Under the pieces are notes generated by a model. That model was not told the DNA's origin, made no database searches, and worked only from the letters and a program-made list of their open reading frames with translations. From Clostridium sp. CAG:354_28_25 (GTDB lineage Bacteria; Bacillota; Clostridia; TANB77; CAG-508), in NCBI GenBank assembly GCA_001915925.1, contig MNRL01000010.1:7085-71084 (forward strand): DNA of 64,000 nt. The letters run 5' to 3'. Each line of letters starts with the position of its first letter. Within the stretch, counting starts at the first letter, position 1. Below, piece after piece: positions 58,038-64,000 of this stretch. Position numbers and translations under genes: made by a program.

Positions 58038-59387
58038 ATGAGCGAGCATATTAGCAATCTTGTAGAAAGTAAATTAAAGAAAATCAAAGAAGAAAAAAAT
58101 GTGTTTGATACAGGAAAAGTAATTAGGCTAAAAGACTATATTATAGAAGTATCTGGTCTTGAAAATGTTACTTATTATGAAAAAGTAATAATTAGAGGCA
58201 AAGGTATGGGCTATGTTAACGAAATAAAGGAAAACTCTGTAATAGTAGCTGTTGTTAAAGAAGATGAGCCAATTAAAATTGGCGATACTGTAAATACAAC
58301 AGGGGAAAGATTTAGAGCAATCTTCGCAGAAGAAGCTTTAGGTAGAGTTACAGATTTATTCGGGGTAGATTTATTAACAGGTAGAGCGTTCGAAAAATTT
58401 AAGTATATAGACATAGAAAGACCAACTGTACCTATAATGGACAGAACTCCAGTAAATAGACCAATGATGACCGGAATTGCTGGAATAGATTTAATATACC
58501 CAATTGGTAGAGGTCAAAGACAATTAATAATAGGTGACAAAAAAACTGGAAAAACACAAATTGCTTTAGATACTATAGTAAACCAAGGACGAATCATGAA
58601 AGAAAACTCAAATAAAAATGATATTATATGTATTTATATAGCAGTTGGTAAAACAAAGAAAGAAATAAAATCAATTTACAACGAACTATTAAGAAGAAAT
58701 GCATTATCATATACAATGATAGTAGCAGCTACAAATGATGACAAAACTACAGTTCAAAGTTTAATACCATATGTAGGATTATCAATTGCAGAAGAACACA
58801 TGATGCAAAAGAAAGATGTAGTAGTTGTAATAGATGACTTAAAAGCACATGCACAAAGCTATAGAGAAATAAGCTTAATATCAAACAAAGCACCAGGAAG
58901 AGAAGCTTATCCAGCAGATATATTCTTTTTACATTCAAGATTATTAGAAAAAGGATGCCAACACAAATGTGGTGGATCTATAACAGTTCTTCCTATAGTA
59001 GAAACAAAAGGTGGAGATATAACAGACTATATTTCTACAAACATTATATCTATAACAGATGGACAAATAGTTCTTTCTGAGAAACAATTTAAAAAAGGTC
59101 AAAAGCCAGCTATAAATTATGGTGTATCTGTTTCAAGATTAGGTGGAGCAGTACAAACAGAAAATATGAAAAAAATAGGTTCTAGTGTAAGACGTGAACT
59201 TCTAAGCTACTTAGAAACAAAAGAAGTATACGAACTTGCTAACATGGACGAAATGAGTCCAGAATTAAGAGAGAAAATGAGAAAAGGTAAATTAATAGAG
59301 CAAGCTCTAAGACAAGATAAATTTTCTCCATTGACACAAGATGAAATTAAAGAAAGATTCAAAATGTTAGGTGAGGATGCTAAATGA
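58038..59387 (+). CDS. F1-ATPase alpha-like subunit
   Basis: This 449-residue protein is shorter than typical alpha (about 500). It has the N-terminal barrel (~22-90), nucleotide domain with P-loop GDKKTGKT (166-173; canonical GDRQTGKT), APGREAYPADIFFLHSRLLE (~285-304), ISITDGQI, and the arginine finger in GVSVSRLGGAVQ (Arg367). The C-terminal helical domain is reduced but keeps ALRQDKFSPLTQDE. Family role: non-catalytic partner that supplies the arginine finger to beta sites. The conserved finger implies working ATP hydrolysis. ATG 58038 follows AAAAAGGGTG. Its stop overlaps the gamma start (ATGA). It is clearly F-type rather than V/A-type. Confidence 0.93.
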   Translation: MSEHISNLVESKLKKIKEEKNVFDTGKVIRLKDYIIEVSGLENVTYYEKVIIRGKGMGYVNEIKENSVIVAVVKEDEPIKIGDTVNTTGERFRAIFAEEALGRVTDLFGVDLLTGRAFEKFKYIDIERPTVPIMDRTPVNRPMMTGIAGIDLIYPIGRGQRQLIIGDKKTGKTQIALDTIVNQGRIMKENSNKNDIICIYIAVGKTKKEIKSIYNELLRRNALSYTMIVAATNDDKTTVQSLIPYVGLSIAEEHMMQKKDVVVVIDDLKAHAQSYREISLISNKAPGREAYPADIFFLHSRLLEKGCQHKCGGSITVLPIVETKGGDITDYISTNIISITDGQIVLSEKQFKKGQKPAINYGVSVSRLGGAVQTENMKKIGSSVRRELLSYLETKEVYELANMDEMSPELREKMRKGKLIEQALRQDKFSPLTQDEIKERFKMLGEDAK

Positions 59388-60178
59388 GAATAAGAAATGT
59401 AGTAAAAGTAATGAATTTTCATTCTTTACTTAGAGTAGACTCTGCAAGAAGAAATGCTGAAAAGTATTTTGAATATGAAAAAGAAATTACAGATTTTGCA
59501 GACAATATACTAAATAATAGAAATTTAATATTAGATAAAAAAATATTAAAGTTAAATAAAGAATATAAACCTTTAAATGTTTATATTGGAAATGATTTAG
59601 GTTTTTGTGGTAATTTTAATACAAATGTAAATGATTTAGCAAAAGCTGATTCAGACATAGACAAAATTATTATAGGAAAGAAAATTACAAACGAAAAAAA
59701 TAATGTAATTTTATCAATGACAAAGGATGAGTATCCAAGTAAGATAGGAGAGATTGAAGATATTTTGTATGATGCAATATTAAATGCAAAATATAGTGAA
59801 ATAAATATCATCTATAATCATTATTATAATATAAGTAGAATCGAACTTAGAAAAAAGAAAATATTACCAATAGAAAACATAAGAGAAGAAGACTCACAAG
59901 AAAAGAAGCATCATATAGAAGACTTTGCAATAGAAGGAGATATCAATAGTATATTAAGAAACATAATTGTGCTATATTTATCTTATGAAATAAAAATTGC
60001 AACTGAAAATAGTTTTGCCTCTGAAAATATAATGAGACAAACAATTACAAAAGAATCTTTAAAAAAATTAGATGAAATAGAAGAAGAAAATTTAAGAAAA
60101 GAAAGAAAAGAAATTAATAATAAGAATTTTAAAAAAGTCTTAGAAAACTTTACAAATTTAAATTTTAAAGAAGAATAA
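59384..60178 (+). CDS. F1-ATPase gamma-like subunit (central shaft)
   Basis: This 264-residue protein starts in a 4-base ATGA overlap with alpha. N-terminal helix MRIRNVVKVMNFHSLLRVDSA corresponds to the gamma N-terminal coiled-coil strand. The middle has VYIGNDLGFCGNFNTNVN (~66-83), matching the gamma SDRGLCGGFN motif, and the C-terminal helix has FASENIMRQTITKESLKKLDEI (~209-230), matching the conserved SE..RM.AM.nAt.NA segment. It is expected to rotate inside the alpha/beta ring and join the c-like ring. Overall identity is low, and the tail is unusually Lys/Glu-rich. Confidence 0.82.
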   Translation: MRIRNVVKVMNFHSLLRVDSARRNAEKYFEYEKEITDFADNILNNRNLILDKKILKLNKEYKPLNVYIGNDLGFCGNFNTNVNDLAKADSDIDKIIIGKKITNEKNNVILSMTKDEYPSKIGEIEDILYDAILNAKYSEINIIYNHYYNISRIELRKKKILPIENIREEDSQEKKHHIEDFAIEGDINSILRNIIVLYLSYEIKIATENSFASENIMRQTITKESLKKLDEIEEENLRKERKEINNKNFKKVLENFTNLNFKEE

Positions 60179-60243
60179 AAAGTTCTAAAAAATAAGAACA
60201 AAAATAGAAGTCTTAGAAAAATTCAAAAGACGAAAAATAATAG

Positions 60244-61909
<1,666 letters not shown>

Positions 61910-61910
61910 A

Positions 61911-62525
61911 ATGTTAGATACAATACTTTACGAATTAAGCAAAGTTGCTTGGGTATTGCCAATATTTTTAGGAATAATATTATTATTAAGTTTTATAATG
62001 TATTTAGTTACTAGAAAATTTAATATACACAAAAAAAGTGTAATGGTAAGTGGAATGTTTATGGGACTTAGTAATAAGCAAATTATAATGATTATATCAA
62101 TTTTTATAAGAACATTTTTAGTAATATTTACCGCTTGCATATATAGTAAAAGTATATTATTATATTTACTAATGATAGCTATTTCCTCTATAATATTTGC
62201 AATACTTAATTTAAAGAAAGCAATTTTAGAAATAGTAAGCACAAGTGCACAAATAGTAGCACTATATTTAATAAATATACTTACAAGTTATATGATAGAA
62301 GAAAGTTATGATACATATGTACTTGTAATAAAAATATGTTTAATTGTATTTTTATTAGTATATGCAGTATATTTCTTCTTAAAGAATTTTGAAGATATTA
62401 TTACGAACCACAAAAGGAGAACGGTTAATGAAGGAAGAAAAAGAAAATCAAAAGAAAAAAGAAGAGAAAACAAACTTAAAGGAAACAAAGGAAAAGAAAG
62501 TATCCAAGAAAGCAGTGAAAACTAA
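61911..62525 (+). CDS. Five-helix membrane protein of the F1-like operon
   Basis: This 204-residue protein starts one base after the epsilon-like stop, with AGAGG upstream. Hydrophobic helices lie at ~13-34, 58-79, 83-100, 108-129 and 136-158, followed by a strongly basic tail. Arg67 sits within the second helix (ISIFIRTFLVIF), reminiscent of but not aligned to the essential Arg of subunit a. I find no match to subunit a or I. Its basic tail (residues 173-204) is encoded in DNA that also encodes the start of the next protein in another frame. It may be the static membrane partner of the c-like ring; this is inference. Confidence 0.7.
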   Translation: MLDTILYELSKVAWVLPIFLGIILLLSFIMYLVTRKFNIHKKSVMVSGMFMGLSNKQIIMIISIFIRTFLVIFTACIYSKSILLYLLMIAISSIIFAILNLKKAILEIVSTSAQIVALYLINILTSYMIEESYDTYVLVIKICLIVFLLVYAVYFFLKNFEDIITNHKRRTVNEGRKRKSKEKRRENKLKGNKGKESIQESSEN

Positions 62526-63771
62526 TGATAAATCTACTGATAACAAAGAAGCTAAAAAAGTAGAAAAAAAAGCCACTGTTAAGAGAACTAGAGCAAAAGC
62601 TAAAGAAGAAACTGTAGTTAATAATGAAATTGCAGATACTAAAGCCGAAGTTGTAGAACAAGCAAAAGTAGAAAATAAGACTGCTAAAAGCACTTCAAAA
62701 AAGGTAACAAATAAAACCACTAAAGAAGAAACTTCGGATGTACAAAAAGTGGATGACAAAGAAACTTCAAAAGCAACTGAAGCAAACAATGCAAAATTAG
62801 ATGAAAGCATTGCAAAGCTTACAAATAAAAATATAGAAGAAATAAAAGAAGAAATAAAAAATGCAGTAAAAAGTGAAGAAAATTCTTCACATAATAATAC
62901 TTCTATAAAAGATAAAAAAGAGAAAACGACTATACAAGATGAAATAGATGATAGAGAAGAAATTATTATTAATGAGCCAGAAGAAAAATCAGCTAATCAA
63001 AAGAGAAAAGAAAAACGAGAAGAGGAATCTGAATTAATAGAAAAACAAAAGAAAAGAAGAAGTTCAATAATAATGTCATCAGTAATTGCCGCATTAATAT
63101 TAATAATTGTAATTGTAGCAATTATTATAGGAAATTTGAATACGACAAAAACAGAAAATCATAATTTTTATCAATGGTATTTTGGACAAAAAGTAGAATA
63201 TAATGGACAACTAACATTCACGAGAAAAGAAGGACTTACAGAGCTAAAAGCTACAGATAGAAAAGTTACTTTAGATTCTACGCCAGTATATTATGCTGAT
63301 GAAAAAGATAAAGTTATTTTCCCAGAAGATATGGCAATTGTATATCCAACTAATAATGGACTAATGTATAGAGTTAATCACTTTTCTGATGTTGTAAAAG
63401 AAGATGGAGATATATATTTAGAATCTAATTTAGCAACTTCAACAAGTAAAGACAAAATTGAAAAAGCATTTTTATATGATGGACAAGACTTATACTTCTT
63501 TTTAGAAAGAACAAATTTAATAGTTAACGGAACGACATATGAACTTTCACCATTATCATATGTAATTGTAAGATATAAACAGAATGTACAAATATATGAT
63601 TATGATAAAGATGAATTTAAAATAATAGAGACAAAAGATACTCAAGATGCAAAAGTCGTAACAGATTTGTATACTATTGATTTAAGTGTTGATTCATTAA
63701 AAACAGCTGAGAAAGAACAATTATTAATTAAAGGATTAGATTATTTAACTCCATTTAAAAATGAAAAATAA
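62428..63771 (+). CDS. Bitopic protein with long charged cytoplasmic tail and extracellular domain
   Basis: This 447-residue protein starts at ATG 62428, seven bases after AAAAGGAGA; an earlier ATG at 62389 has no such site. Residues 1-215 are a low-complexity Lys/Glu/Thr tail, likely disordered or coiled. A transmembrane helix follows (~217-238; MSSVIAALILIIVIVAIIIG), then an extracellular beta-rich domain (~245-447; YNGQLTFTRKEGLTELKA, LYFFLERTNLIVNGTTYELS, VQIYDYDKDEFKI). That domain resembles the membrane-proximal domain of the two fibronectin-like proteins at the operon start. The tail could reach the F1-like head, so this protein is a candidate coupler between motor and surface parts (inference). 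A terminator follows. Confidence 0.78.
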   Translation: MKEEKENQKKKEEKTNLKETKEKKVSKKAVKTNDKSTDNKEAKKVEKKATVKRTRAKAKEETVVNNEIADTKAEVVEQAKVENKTAKSTSKKVTNKTTKEETSDVQKVDDKETSKATEANNAKLDESIAKLTNKNIEEIKEEIKNAVKSEENSSHNNTSIKDKKEKTTIQDEIDDREEIIINEPEEKSANQKRKEKREEESELIEKQKKRRSSIIMSSVIAALILIIVIVAIIIGNLNTTKTENHNFYQWYFGQKVEYNGQLTFTRKEGLTELKATDRKVTLDSTPVYYADEKDKVIFPEDMAIVYPTNNGLMYRVNHFSDVVKEDGDIYLESNLATSTSKDKIEKAFLYDGQDLYFFLERTNLIVNGTTYELSPLSYVIVRYKQNVQIYDYDKDEFKIIETKDTQDAKVVTDLYTIDLSVDSLKTAEKEQLLIKGLDYLTPFKNEK

Positions 63772-63796
63772 ATGTTATATAAATGTTAAAACAGGA

Positions 63797-63832
63797 AAAA
63801 GAAGTCTATGCGTAAGGAGTATAGCTTCTTTT
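63797..63832 (+). terminator. Terminator of the F1-like operon
   Basis: GAAG-T-CTAT (63801-63809) pairs with ATAG-CTTC (63821-63828), followed by TTTTATTTATTT. The loop contains GCGTAAGG. Confidence 0.7.
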
Positions 63833-63964
63833 ATTTATTTAATGTATTTACAAAAAATAAAAAATTTAATAATATAGGAAAAAGAAGAAAAACGGAACAA
63901 GTTAAACAATGAACACGATAAAGAATAATAATATGAATAAAAATTAAAAAGCGAGGGGTAAGAA

Positions 63965-64000
63965 ATGCAAAAACGAGTAGAACGTGAAAGCCTTGGCGCT
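63965..64000 (+). CDS. First 12 codons of a gene, possibly aspartase/fumarase superfamily
   Basis: ATG 63965 follows GAGGGG with seven-base spacing. The visible start MQKRVERESLGA resembles the R(V/I)E.DSLGE start of aspartate ammonia-lyase and class II fumarase. Too little is visible for a firm call. Confidence 0.4.
   Translation, partial: MQKRVERESLGA

Overview
The window is AT-rich, gene-dense DNA from a low-GC Firmicute, most likely an uncultured gut-type clostridial lineage. This rests on AGGAGG-type ribosome binding sites, Firmicute-like RpoB and RpoC, Gram-positive surface proteins without an outer membrane system, a peptidoglycan hydrolase, and TGA used as a stop (so not a Mollicute, code 4). 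No tRNA, rRNA, CRISPR array, transposase or integrase was seen.

Layout. 1-3818: 3' part of a large surface protein. 3986-10277: mostly housekeeping genes (CorA-type transporter, TPR-like membrane protein, ABC-F ATPase, TIM-barrel protein, Tex). 10415-12420 (minus): DUF975 membrane protein and a receiver/HD-GYP c-di-GMP phosphodiesterase. 12548-18851 (minus): one-module NRPS (C-A-PCP-reductase) overlapping a sensor histidine kinase gene, divergent from a frameshifted acyl-CoA ligase (18979-20689); together they look like a small lipopeptide-aldehyde locus. 20757-26484: HtrA protease, small unknown, MurJ/SpoVB-like flippase, anchored unknown protein, SH3-glucosaminidase. 26966-34320: rpoB-rpoC with its own promoter and a leader of about 300 nt, detached from the usual ribosomal-protein neighbours. 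34511-43451: two tandem paralogous thioester-domain adhesins. 43685-46732: zeta-type toxin operon with a zinc-ribbon protein and a PHP phosphoesterase. 46909-49599: decayed surface-protein genes around an AAA/DUF4143 ATPase. 49997-63771: a ten-gene block, described next. 63965-64000: first codons of another gene.

The most interesting system is 49997-63771. It encodes two membrane-anchored extracellular proteins (1817 and about 490 residues), then a c-like proteolipid, a b/delta-like stalk protein, F1 alpha-, gamma-, beta- and epsilon-like subunits in the canonical atp order, a five-helix membrane protein, and a third bitopic protein with a long charged cytoplasmic tail. Catalytic residues of alpha and beta are intact, but the c-like subunit has no carboxylate in helix 2 and no recognisable subunit a is present. 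I infer a rotary F1-like ATPase that no longer moves ions and instead works on, or through, the large surface proteins. It is comparable in concept to the F1-like X0 ATPases of Mollicutes, but with a different and more complete subunit set.

Dispersed features include a GGGATTT...AAATCCC palindromic repeat family in intergenic gaps, hairpins that cover ribosome binding sites, and a short CCGTAA motif 90-126 nt upstream of four surface-protein reading frames.
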